A DNA stretch of 19,665 nt from Hemicentrotus pulcherrimus. Lineage: Eukaryota; Echinodermata; Echinoidea; Camarodonta; Strongylocentrotidae. The notes under the pieces are model-generated. The model saw only the letters and a list, made by a program, of their open reading frames with translations. It was not told where the DNA came from and made no database searches. Positions within the stretch are counted from its first letter, which is position 1. Each line of letters starts with the position of its first letter. The stretch is taken from contig BEXV01002643.1 in NCBI GenBank assembly GCA_003118195.1, positions 28,871-48,535 on the forward strand, in the 5' to 3' direction. This document shows positions 1-8,370 of the stretch, piece by piece. A program made the translations under genes and the position numbers.

Positions 1-608
1 CTCTCTCTTTCTCTTTCTCTTTCTATGATCTTTCTTTTTCTCCTGTTCTCTCTTTTCTTTTCTTCTCTTCTCTTAATATATCTCTTGTTCCCATCTGTCA
101 TCATCTCTCCTTGGATTTTCTCATTTCCCCTTGCCTATTGTCTCTCCTCTGTGACATTCTCATCTCTTCTTCTTACACTGTATATCCCTATATCTTGTAT
201 TTATATCTTTCTCTCTCTTTCTCTCTCTTTCTCCTGTCCTCTCTTTTATTCTCTTCTTTTCCATCCCCTCTATCTATCCAACTTAATCTTGGATCTCTTT
301 TCTTTTTTCCCATTTCCCTTTGTCTCTCCCTCCCTCTCACTCTCAAAAATCAAACAACACTCTTTCCTCATTCTCTTCTCATTCTGTCTCCTTTCACTCT
401 CTTCTTTCTCCCTCTTTCTTCTTCCATCTCTCTTTATCATTTTTTACATTCTTTCTATGATCTCTCTCTTTCCTCTTATATATCACGTACCTCTCATCTC
501 TGTTCCGCTCTTTTTCTCCATTCACTTCTCTCTTTCCATATCTCTTTTCCCCTCCCAATCTCTAATTCTTTCATCTCTCCAACTCTCTCATACCTCTTTC
601 CTTTCTAA
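1..608. repeat. CT-rich low-complexity pyrimidine tract
   Basis: The plus strand is almost entirely C and T, with many short TCTCTC and TTCTTT runs. The tract begins at or before the left edge of the window. Long open frames run through it on the plus strand, but their translations are only Ser, Leu, Phe, Pro and Ile, as expected from a CT tract, so they are not genes. A homopurine-homopyrimidine block of this length could adopt triplex (H-DNA) structure; that is inference from composition. Confidence 0.9.
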
Positions 609-652
609 AAAATGTAGCAATGCTGGATGGGGAAAAACTCAGAGAAAGACAC

Positions 653-847
653 TTATATTTGGCAGCCAACATGGTAGAGATCTGCTTGATGGGCATGTTT
701 GAGTCCTTGTGCTGGTACATCCCTGCTCTGACGTTACCCATGACGTAGTGTCTCCCCCTCTTCTCTTTATAGTCTTCCATTCTCTGTCTCATCCATACTT
801 TTTCCAAAGTCCATTTGGAATTCAAGATGTTTGCTTCCGATCGATAG
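653..847 (-). CDS. possible exon on the minus strand, product unrecognised
   Basis: Read on the minus strand, this stretch is open from a TGA just upstream of 847. Its translation is balanced and mostly polar, unlike the low-complexity frames beside it. It includes the peptides WTLEKVWMRQRMEDYKEKRG and MYQHKDSNMPIKQISTMLAA. Over the 56 codons from 825 to 658, about 37 end in G or C, and the bias is strongest in the downstream half. That is notable in AT-rich DNA and suggests coding constraint. A CAG lies at 850-848 and a GT at 652-651, but the acceptor has no good pyrimidine tract and the donor is weak. A better donor-like GGTAACG occurs inside. I do not recognise the protein. WTLEK also occurs in the KIF1 stalk, but the rest does not match and the strand is opposite to the kinesin exon. 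It could be an exon of an antisense gene, a pseudogene piece or chance. Confidence 0.3.
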
Positions 848-1650
848 CTGAGCTTGTTTATTTGTCAACATATGGAATGCCTATTTATATACAAATCAAG
901 ATTTGTGCTTTTCAATTCTTATCTGAGATTGTCTCATAGTTGATATTAGATTATCATACAAATCAATTCAACTTTTTCAGTTGTTTGGTATCTTTTGTTT
1001 ATTTTTTTAACTAAAAGAAAAAATAATCTTATTGTACATAGGATTTAACTAATGAATACATTGTATTTTACAATCTTGTAGCAGATTAAACACCATTTGA
1101 AAAATTATATCAAGTATCAAGTTCCCTGTTGTCACCTGATTAATTTACTAGAGTTTCTCATTCAAAATATTACATCAATGTAATTTTCCCCCATTAGAGT
1201 ATTATTTTCAAGCATCATATGCACCCTTAGATGTACTTGTATGCATCAGCATAAGATATTAAAGTAGTGATTACAAATGTGTGCACTGTGAGCATCACTT
1301 TGACTTTGTTGCCATGGACAGTATGAAAATGGAGATTTCATCTTCCGCTTAGAGCCAGAAGGGCTTTATCTCATGACAGAGTTAATCTACTTCTACATCT
1401 CAGCAGCCCATTGTGAAATGAAACGGATGCTCGTGTAAATGAGCTTTCATCGCATTCGCAATGTGATAATGTTTTCCATTTACTCAAGGAGTTTGTTTGT
1501 GGATATTGAGTGACGGGCAGGCTCATATAATAATTGCAATCGCGGCTGAATGACATGCAGTGTACCCCATCCATACTTGCTTCAGGGCCAGTGCATGATG
1601 CCCCTTGTATTGAGTTGATCAGAGATAAGTTATGTCGTCATCAGCTCGAC
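848..1650. other. non-coding stretch, no confident feature
   Basis: AT-rich to about 1300, then more balanced in composition to about 1650. A short plus-strand frame (about 1308-1436) translates to a protein-like peptide containing GDFIFRLEPEGLYLMTELIY, but it is only about 43 codons between stops. That length is unremarkable by chance and I do not call it. No repeat or RNA gene was recognised. Confidence 0.5.
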
Positions 1651-1860
1651 ATTGCCAAATATCCTATATTATAATAATCCCGATCGCAAATTATCCAGTC
1701 AATTTGCGCTTCATCAACCCAAAGTTGCAATTAGTGGGATATTTGGTCAAAATAATCATCCCAAGATATCTTGGGCTAGTTTGCAAAATATCCTGCTACA
1801 TGTATATTTGGCAAATATCCCGCTATTTGTCGGGTGGGTTTTCACCAGCTATTTGGCAAT
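1651..1860. mobile_element. small inverted-repeat element built from an iterated motif
   Basis: The ends are a perfect 11-bp inverted repeat, ATTGCCAAATA at 1651-1661 and its complement at 1850-1860. Inside, variants of TTGCCAAATATCC recur in both orientations: 1651-1664 (+), 1684-1696 (+, diverged), 1736-1750 (-), 1781-1796 (+), 1807-1823 (+) and 1847-1860 (-). A perfect 16-bp palindrome, CCCAAGATATCTTGGG, sits near the middle at 1760-1775. Terminal plus subterminal iterated motifs are typical of non-autonomous DNA transposons such as hAT-like MITEs, but I see no clear target-site duplication. The alternative is a cluster of protein-binding sites. Open frames crossing it look fortuitous. Confidence 0.5.
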
Positions 1861-2215
1861 CTCAAGATGATGAGGACAGGCCTACTATACTAGAATGACA
1901 ATGCTACAGCCTTGTTCATATATATATATGAGAGACGGCAGCTACATGTAACTAATAAAATGGTTGAGGCAAAACAAATACATTTTTTGTATACCACGTT
2001 TGTAAATCCTTTCAGGTAATCAACTCTAAGCCTATTTTTAAAAATATGCTTTTGGATTATCTTTAGAAGTCATGCATGTTCAGATTATATATCATGTCAT
2101 CATCATGTCGTCATGTTCACTCATCAATACATACATGTATTAAATACACCAGACTATTGAAGTACATGTGCTTTAGGTATATAATTTTGTGAAGTCATTG
2201 CAATCATGTTGTACA
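1861..2215. other. AT-rich intergenic or intronic stretch
   Basis: Nothing recognisable apart from a short (TA)n run near 1918-1929, CATCATG-type simple sequence around 2096-2130, and TACATGTA octamers at 1943-1950 and 2132-2139. Confidence 0.6.
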
Positions 2216-2219
2216 ATAA

Positions 2220-2406
2220 AGCCTGTCTGCACTAGTTTGGCCAGGGGGATTAGACCTCCATGCATGGTGAGTGATTGCTGGTTATCTCATCAAATCAGCT
2301 CTCAATTAACATAAGAAAAAGGGGATCATGGAGGACCAACGAGTTCTGCTTAGGCATTGTTTGCTATATAGAGGGCACAAGTAGCTACAAGTAGTGCATA
2401 CAGGCT
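2220..2406 (-). mobile_element. TTAA-type MITE family A, copy 1 (187 bp)
   Basis: This block is the reverse complement of copies at 6924-7110 and 10657-10832. It has the same 187-bp length as copy 2. The terminal inverted repeats are close to AGCCTGTCTGCACTA, beginning at 2220 on the plus strand and at 2406 on the minus strand. Flanks are ATAA (2216-2219) and TGAA (2407-2410), which look like decayed TTAA duplications when compared with the intact TTAA flanks of copy 2. Shared internal landmarks are TTAATTGAGAGCTGA, GAGATAACCA and TTGTAGCTACTTGTGCCC. There is no coding capacity. TTAA target sites point to piggyBac-type mobilisation; that superfamily assignment is inference. Confidence 0.85.
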
Positions 2407-2410
2407 TGAA

Positions 2411-2871
2411 ATGAATGGTGATTCAGGGTGAAAAGGGAGCCACATTCAACAAAAGATGCTACACATGTCCATGTACCTACAGTACAGTGTACCATATATT
2501 AATCTCTGCGTTATATAATGTAGAAATGTGAGGTGCACCATGTCCATGCTCACTCATTTTATTTTGCTGCAGCGTTTTTTAAAAGACCGTTTACTAAGTG
2601 TGAACAAGGCTGTACAAATAATGTAAGCCATACAGTATTCAGATTACTCATATCCAGTGGAAAAATTTATTTCATTTTGTACATTCAGGCATTTGATGGG
2701 GGATCAATGAAGGAGTTACGGTCTCTAGGGATAAAATAATAATCCTTATTTTTTACAAATTTTAATGATGTGATGACTCAAGACTTTTTTGTGTGTTCAG
2801 ACCATAAATTTAGCATGATACAATAGAATGATAACATGATGAGCTTTAACAACACACCAGAGCCCCATGCC
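2411..2871. other. no recognisable feature
   Basis: An ordinary AT-rich stretch. A 68-codon plus-strand frame at 2533-2739 has no coding character and I do not call it. Confidence 0.55.
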
Positions 2872-2966
2872 ACAAAGCATACAAATTTATTGTACAATTG
2901 ATTGCATTGATCACTAAATGCAATCAAACGCAAAAATTGATCGTTAGGTCATTTGCTAAGCTTTGT
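2872..2966. mobile_element. short fold-back (palindromic MITE-like) element
   Basis: An inner perfect 11-bp inverted repeat (TTGATTGCATT at 2898-2908, complement at 2917-2927) encloses an 8-base loop. Outer matching ends are ACAAAGC at 2872-2878 and GCTTTGT at 2960-2966, with imperfect pairing between. The whole 95 bp can fold into a hairpin. Short palindromic elements of this kind are common MITE remnants in invertebrate genomes. The family and target site are not recognised. Confidence 0.5.
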
Positions 2967-3825
2967 ATTTCAAGGTCGTCAGCAGAACAATTCATGAAAT
3001 GTAATGAAAGGATTAAATACCTAGGGTTAAAATTTTGAAAGCACATTCAAGTGGTAGCAAAATCTTAAATTCAGGATTTTTCACCGAAATTGCTGTGACG
3101 ATGTACATGTAACGGCAATATTTTAAGGGTTGAGCTAGGGGTATACTGTATCTGTTCTTCAGAGCGAGAAGAATATACATAAACGGATAAACATTTACTT
3201 ATACACTGAGTCAATGGCCATCTGACCCTCAATAGACAGTTTGTTGATCTTAGTTGTGTAGAAGATGATCTCATTTATCTCCTTAAGCTACAAGCGTGAA
3301 GCGCAGGACACGTCAGGCTCCTATCCTGATGGAAAATAGGACATTGATTTAATGTAGTAGGAAGGATCAATATGGAAGGAACTTCATTAAAAAGCGGAGG
3401 AGACTCTAAAAACAATGAGTCACAACCAATCATCTCTCGTGGGAAAAGATGAGTGTCGTAAATCAAACCGTTTTCCGGTGTTTATGATCGGTCCTGTGGA
3501 ATCGGGTTTTTGTAAAGATGCGAATCTTGATGAAAATTAAAAATTCTCTGAAGGTTAGAAAAAAATAATGATGTGTACACTATACATATTTAACAATCTA
3601 ATCTGAATGAATGTCTTTCCACCTTGGCGCCCTTAAACCTTTATTATTCGTTATTTTTGTCAGTATTTCTTTTGATTTTCTCATTCATTGGGAGATTGGT
3701 AGATTGGTTTTCTGATTTGGATCTATAAAATACAAAGACATTCTTTCTAGATGTTGTATGCTGTATCTTTACTGTTAGTGTCGTACTTGTACACAAAGAA
3801 TGATAATAACGTTCTTATTTATAAT
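2967..3825. other. intron sequence upstream of the kinesin exon
   Basis: I see no exon, RNA gene or clear repeat. No frame resembles the preceding KIF1 exon, which should read like KVAVRVRPFNSRE. Minus-strand open frames at 3071-3274 and 3275-3466 have no coding character. Confidence 0.55.
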
Positions 3826-3848
3826 TTCTCTTTGTTTTCCCCCTGCAG

Positions 3849-3928
3849 CAATCACAAACCCCAAAACCCAAGGCAAAGAACAACCAAAGAGCTTCAATTT
3901 TGACCACTCCTATTGGTCTACTACAACG
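3849..3928 (+). CDS. internal exon of a kinesin-3 (KIF1/Unc-104-type) motor domain
   Basis: Kinesin-3 motors of the KIF1A/KIF1B/Unc-104 group carry synaptic-vesicle precursors and other cargo along microtubules. This 80-bp exon is preceded by a pyrimidine-rich acceptor (TTTTCCCCCTGCAG ending at 3848) and followed by a consensus GTAAGT donor at 3929-3934. It starts with the last two bases of a split codon and then reads 26 codons, ending in phase 0. The peptide begins ITNPKTQGKEQ and continues KSFNFDHSYWS. Known KIF1A reads [25 protein letters not shown] at this place, between beta-strand 1 and the P-loop, so the match covers nearly the whole exon. INPK plus FDxSYWS separates KIF1 from KIF13, KIF14 and KIF16B. 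The next exon should begin near PED..YASQ and lead to the GQTGAGKS P-loop; no GQTG-like coding was found through 19665. The upstream VRVRPFNSRE exon is also outside the window. Exact paralogue is not assigned. Confidence 0.88.
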
Positions 3929-3934
3929 GTAAGT

Positions 3935-4321
3935 TTCCAGCGTAATCAATTCTAATTGCATTTTGATTGGATACCTTGTTTCATTCAGGTTTAACTATAT
4001 TAAGTTCATGCCAGTGACATAGAATAAGGTGAACTCTGATGCCAAATGCAACTACAAAGGCAAAGAATGAAAGAAGGAAGACGACAATGAGAAGTGGAAA
4101 ATGTTTATTTGTCTGAAAAATAAGGAGAGCATGGAAAACGGTTTGAGAAAAGATGGAAAGGGTGGGGGGATTGGATAGGGATTGGTAAGTAAACAAGAGT
4201 ACCTATTTCACAATAGAGCAACACAATATTAATGTTATGTGGGTATTTATATTTTAATCTGAACAAGTTTCATATAGGAAGCCTTGATGATTATATAGAT
4301 ATATTTGAAGGATAACAAAGT
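3935..4321. other. start of the intron after the kinesin exon
   Basis: AT-rich intron sequence without recognised features. The minus-strand open frame around 3981-4196 is mostly hydrophobic low-complexity translation and is not called. Confidence 0.55.
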
Positions 4322-4618
4322 GGAGAGAAGAATAGAAGAACAACAAACATATACATGTAATGTTTAAAAAAAAGAAAAACATGGACAAAGGATGATAAAA
4401 AAAAGTGTTATTGAGGATGGCAGAACTTTGTGAACAGACAGAGGGAGAAGGAAGAGTGATAACAGAGAGAGAAAACAAAGAAGGTGAGATGAGAAGAGGG
4501 GACGGTAGAAAGGATGAGAGGAAGGGAAAGAGGGAGAGAAAAAGTGAGATATATCAGCTACTTGAAAAAGAGGGAATGAGACTCACCAAGAGAGAGAAAG
4601 GAAATAAAGGGGAACTAC
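4322..4618. repeat. purine-rich low-complexity tract
   Basis: The plus strand is dominated by A and G (GAGA, GAAGG and AAAAAG runs), strongest from about 4430 to 4618. A 93-codon plus-strand frame at 4405-4686 translates to Glu, Lys, Arg and Gly only through most of its length, which is what GA-rich DNA gives; I do not treat it as a gene. Confidence 0.75.
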
Positions 4619-5606
4619 TATTAACAATCATAAATAATAATGAACGGAAAAAAGCAACATTTATAACAATATGTAGGCCTATTTAATAGTCATTTTGCAA
4701 ACTGCCATGGAAAATATTTCAACTGAAATGTACATTGTGTAGTTTTGCCGATCTACAGTATATCTACTGTATATATAATCGGTTCTGCTGGTGCTTCATA
4801 TGGAAAATAGAAAATAATCATCACTGATTTTTGCTATTTATGAACAATTTCCACCACTCAGATCCCACAGAACTTTTTACACATTATTAAGTTCATTTCA
4901 TGATACTACATGTATAGTTTTTAAAATGTTTGTTTTGTTTGAATTATTGGGAGGATTGTGCCTAAGTTTTAATGCATGAATAAGATTGTACTATGTAGGG
5001 CAGAGAAGCAGTCGCAATCTAGAAAAAGGTGCAAGGTTCCCTTTAAACACCAACTGTCTATAAAGAAAAAAACATCCACCACGATCTACTTTGTGTCCAG
5101 AAAAATTTAATTAGAATCCTTGGTCCAAGCCAACTGCTTTCCGAGATGAAACATGGAGGTGGCAGGTTCTGATGCTAAGCGTGACTTCTGACCCAGTATG
5201 TGGCAAAGTAATTAATTTCATAAATTTTTTCCCTTCTTTTTTCGTTAAGGACTCGGGAGGACGAGGTTTTGAGTTAGAGTCCAGTATTGGTCATGCAATT
5301 GCATTGTGAAAATAATCGTTGAGAAGCTTGGGGAAAGGTTGATAATGTAGCAAACTAGCAAATATGAACACTTTTTCATTGTTAGATTTTAGATTATCAA
5401 AATGGTTACAAATTATTGACTCGATCTTGCAGGAAAAAAAAACCTTGCATATGGGTATGGATATATTATACTACACAAACTTAGTGTTTTCAAAATTCAA
5501 TCCGAAGTTTTAATCTAAGCAGTAGCAGTAAATACATGTATATTGCAGTATGTCAAAAGCAGTTCATTTCATGTGGCATTGCTATCAATTATTCTATTAC
5601 ACAGGT
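4619..5606. other. intronic stretch, minor inverted repeat only
   Basis: A short perfect stem, TACAGTA/TACTGTA with a 4-base loop, lies at 4754-4771 inside a longer imperfect fold (about 4748-4782). TACATGTA octamers are at 4907-4914 and 5533-5540. A GGTTCCCTTTAA at about 5035-5046 resembles the end of a TTAA-type element but has no partner end. A more GC-balanced segment at 5040-5290 shows no readable frame. Confidence 0.5.
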
Positions 5607-5852
5607 AATAATAATAATAATATTCCACATTTTATATAGCGCTTAATACAGCCAAGCAACATTTTACAAAAGCTCACAATGTTTAGCAAGCTACATTGAC
5701 ATTTGCCTCCTACTAGGTAGCAATTTAACACCTAGGTGGAGAGAGGCAAATGTAGATTAATGTCTTGATCAAGGACATTAGTGCCATGCTAGGATTTGAA
5801 TCTCATACCTTGTGATCTTTAGTCCGATGACTTATCCACAAGACCACAACAC
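5607..5852 (-). mobile_element. tRNA-derived SINE with (ATT)n tail
   Basis: Read on the minus strand, the head (about 5852 downwards) is tRNA-like. A box-A-like TGGTCTTGTGG is at 5846-5836, followed by GATAAGTCATCGGACT, which resembles the D-arm and anticodon region of Leu/Ser tRNAs. A box-B-like AGATTCAAATCCT is at 5803-5791. Next comes a central body with CACCTAGGTGTTAAATTGCT and CTTGATCAAGACATTAATC. The 3' end is GCGCTATATAAAATGTGG followed by (ATT)n at about 5607-5622. This layout matches tRNA-derived SINEs of marine invertebrates that have a conserved central domain and a LINE-like tail. The exact family is not assigned. The pol III boxes are decayed, and I see no certain target-site duplication. 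The element is non-coding and depends on a LINE in trans. Confidence 0.75.
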
Positions 5853-6373
5853 CAGTACGAGGTATAAAGGAACAAGAATGTTCACAATATTTTGCAACTC
5901 GCACCAGAACTTGACGGTCGCTTTAAGAGGCAGGTTGTCAAGTCATCTCATTAAAGCTAAGTGCATGGCTGGCTTCTTCACACAATTCTGTTACGATGGG
6001 GGTATAGTGACCTGATTTTAGCAACAGTAAGCTGTAAAGATGTAATTGCTTGAATTTTGGGCTGTAGAATTTCATTTACCATATAGGTCAGTGGTCAGTG
6101 GCCAACCATCATTTCTTTTATATTATGTTGATGGAGATAAGATAAGAGTTGTCCTTAAAATAGACATGGTGTGAAATCATTTTCTAAAAGAAAAAAAAAA
6201 GGATGAATAAATAACACATACATGCATAGGAGTATCCCTATAGTAATCTTGTTTTCTATGCTGAAGGATCTTTTAAAGGAGGGTCCACTTTTGTCAAGGA
6301 AAAATATGGCTACTCTCTGTCTTCCAAATTAGGTTAAAATTATATTGTAAAAAATCCACCCAGTAACTGAATT
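5853..6373. other. no gene; possible lone end of a family-B element
   Basis: The sequence ending at 5922 next to TTAA (5923-5926) reads on the minus strand TTAAAGCGACCGTCAAGTTC, then TGG. It matches the family-B terminus (see 11878-12447) at about 18 of 23 positions. No opposite end was found, so this is a weak call. A 67-codon plus-strand frame (5812-6015) has no coding character. Confidence 0.4.
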
Positions 6374-6425
6374 GGCAACCTAAAAGGGCAACCTAAAAGG
6401 GCAACCCAAAAGAGCAACCCAACCT
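6374..6425 (+). repeat. 13-bp tandem repeat, four units
   Basis: GGCAACCTAAAAG is repeated exactly at 6374-6386 and 6387-6399, then with one change at 6400-6412 (GGCAACCCAAAAG), followed by a diverged fourth unit from 6413. A short minisatellite with recent-looking units. Confidence 0.9.
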
Positions 6426-6919
6426 TTGTAATAAGTTTATTTGTATGAAGGCAGAAAATCAGAATAGTGGAAGTTTGAAAAAAAAATCATACCAATCATA
6501 AAGTTATGAATGTCTGAAACATGCAATCATTACATCTGTGTAAACGATAATATCGAATTTGTGTTTCTCCCCAAAAATCAATACCTACATGTATCTAATC
6601 TTTAATATAGAAGCAACTGCAACAACAACAAAAAAGATAATCTTAGTTTTTCAGGTGCTCTTTTTTTCTCCATAAATCACTATGTACCCCCTTGAGCTGC
6701 CCAAGAATTATTATTATGGTATGTAGGAGGAATAGTTACACCATAAATTTGCATAATCATAAGAATCAGAAAATTACTAAGATTACTGATTACAAATAGT
6801 ATTTTCACATCTAATTTAGATTTTGTGGGTGAAGGTATCAGTATCATCTCAGTTCATGCTCTTTTGAGGATGTTCATTCAGAACTAAATAGCATTTATGT
6901 GTGTTATTTCATTTTCTTT
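6426..6919. other. no recognisable feature
   Basis: AT-rich with A runs near 6480 and a TACATGTA octamer at 6586-6593. I see no gene, RNA or clear repeat. Confidence 0.55.
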
Positions 6920-6923
6920 TTAA

Positions 6924-7110
6924 AGGCCCACTGCACTACTTGTAGCTACTTGTGCCCACTATATAACACACAATGCCTTATCGGTGACCATTGGTCCCCC
7001 ATGATCCTCTTTTTCTTATATTAATTGAGAGCTGAGTTGATGAGATAACCACCTGTTCAGTGACCTTGCAGTGTGGTCTAATCCCTCCTGTAGACTAGTA
7101 CAGATAAGCT
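6924..7110 (+). mobile_element. TTAA-type MITE family A, copy 2 (187 bp, best preserved flanks)
   Basis: The element is bounded by intact TTAA on both sides (6920-6923 and 7111-7114). It starts AGGCCCACTGCACTA and ends with the imperfect complement TAGTACAGATAAGCT. Its length is identical to copy 1. Internal landmarks TTGTAGCTACTTGTGCCC, CATGATCCTC, TTAATTGAGAGCTGA and GATAACCACCTG are shared with the other copies. It has no open frame. The clean TTAA pair here defines the element boundaries for the family. Confidence 0.88.
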
Positions 7111-7114
7111 TTAA

Positions 7115-7660
7115 TGCAAGAAGACATGAATTTTGATTCTTTGGATAATCTACATGTTCAATACCTAGGAAGTGGAAATTAAGTATCATCCTGCTCTAAA
7201 CATACATGAAACATTACATGAACTCTAAAAGTTTACCTATGCCTGTAAATCATTTAAAGTATGACAGAAAGTCATATGCAAAGACACATGCACACACTTT
7301 TCAGAAAAAGGAAGAACCGAGAATGAATTACAGAGGAGCCTAGAGGAAAATCTGAGCCAATTTGGCAAATAGCCCTCCAGACAGCTTCAAGATGCGTTAT
7401 TTGAATGTCGGAATGCGATCGGAAACGGTTCTCAGAGTCTCATTCCACGGTTGCAGGGCAGGGCTGCCACTGCTAGTATGCAGGAATCTGTAACATATGG
7501 TAGTTTTTTTTTGGAAGATGACAAGCAACAGTTTGGACTTGAGATGGTGGAGGCTGAGCAATGCAGTGTGTGTAGAGGAATGTCCTCTTGAGTTAGTAGC
7601 CTGCAGATCAATGATTTGTCGTCATGAAAATAACAGGAAGCAAGATGATGGGTGAAGACA
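7115..7660 (+). other. GC-balanced stretch with an uncalled open frame
   Basis: From about 7300 the sequence is less AT-rich than its surroundings. One plus-strand frame is open from after a TAG at 7370-7372 to a TGA at 7589-7591 (72 codons). It is also open for about 35 codons before that TAG, in the same frame. The translation is protein-like in places, for example ENELQRSLEENLSQFGK before the TAG and LEDDKQQFGLEMVEAEQCSV after it. G/C at third positions is only about 45 percent. No family is recognised. It could be a decayed coding fragment or chance. Confidence 0.3.
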
Positions 7661-7813
7661 GGGGGAGAGAGAGAGAGGGGGAGAGAGGGAGAGAGGGGAG
7701 AGAGGGAGAGATGGGAGAGAGGGAGGGGAGGAGAGGGGGGAGTGGGAGGGAGGGAAGTTTAGTGGGAGGAGAGGGGTATGACGTGGGTACTGGGTAGTGA
7801 GGAGATGGAGAAA

Positions 7814-7851
<38 letters not shown>

Positions 7852-8350
7852 AGGGAGATGGGGGAGCGGGAGAAGGAGGGAGAAGTAGGAGGAAGAATAT
7901 TCAGGCAGAGATGAGATAAGGAGAGATGTAGGAAGAGAGAAAGAGAGGGTGGAAGGGTGTGTGCAAGTGTGAATATTTGAGTAAGAAACACAGAAACGTG
8001 GCTGGATACACAAAAATACAAATAGTTTGAGATAGAGAGACAAGAGGAAGAGAGAGAGAGTGGGGAGGGAGAGAGGCCAGAGAGAGGGGGAGTAAAGGGA
8101 GAGAATGATAGGGTGACGTAATTGTGAAAGACGAGTAGAGGGCTTGATGTAGAAGAGGGAGAGAGAGAGAGAGAGAAAAAAAGATTGTGCATATAGAAAT
8201 GATCATAAGAAATATAGAGATGGAATTGAGAGAGGTAGAGAGAGAGAGATAAAGAGGAAGAGAGAGAGAGATTTAAAAAAGGCGAGAAATAGCCATAAGG
8301 ACAGGAACATAGAGAGGGAAAGATTGGGGGGGGGGGCGGGGGAGGGAGGG
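7661..8350. repeat. GA-rich purine tract ending in a poly-G run
   Basis: The plus strand is dominated by (GA)n and GGGA repeats. A pure (GA)n run of nearly 30 bases is near 7819-7847, and a G-rich end at 8326-8350 contains eleven consecutive Gs followed by GGG-type runs. The opposite strand carries long open frames (for example 7608-8393) made only of Ser, Leu, Pro and Phe; they are artefacts of the repeat. The tract is the complement in type of the CT block at 1-608. The G runs could form a quadruplex, and the GA tract a triplex (inference). Confidence 0.9.
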
Positions 8351-8352
8351 CG

Positions 8353-8370
8353 TATAAATCATTGACGTCA
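8353..8370. promoter_or_regulatory. TATAAA next to a perfect CRE palindrome
   Basis: TATAAA at 8353-8358 is followed by TGACGTCA at 8363-8370, the full consensus cAMP-response element bound by CREB/ATF bZIP factors. Both lie directly beside the G-rich end of the purine tract, and a GCGGCGCGC patch follows at about 8414-8422. The cluster is promoter-like, but no transcript start or coding exon can be tied to it. CRE matches also occur by chance. Confidence 0.3.

Noticed and set aside
25..702. Long plus-strand open frames in the CT tract (225 and 165 codons)
   Set aside because: They translate to Ser, Leu, Phe, Pro and Ile only, as any CT repeat does; there is no domain and no balanced composition.
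1308..1436. Possible short exon on the plus strand
   Set aside because: It has only about 43 codons between stops and no strong splice sites, so it is expected by chance.
4405..4686. 93-codon Glu/Lys/Arg-rich plus-strand frame
   Set aside because: It follows the GA-rich composition and has no splice sites or family resemblance beyond generic charged sequence.
5791..5846. Functional tRNA gene on the minus strand
   Set aside because: Box A and box B are recognisable but decayed, and they are joined to a SINE body and ATT tail, so this is a SINE head.
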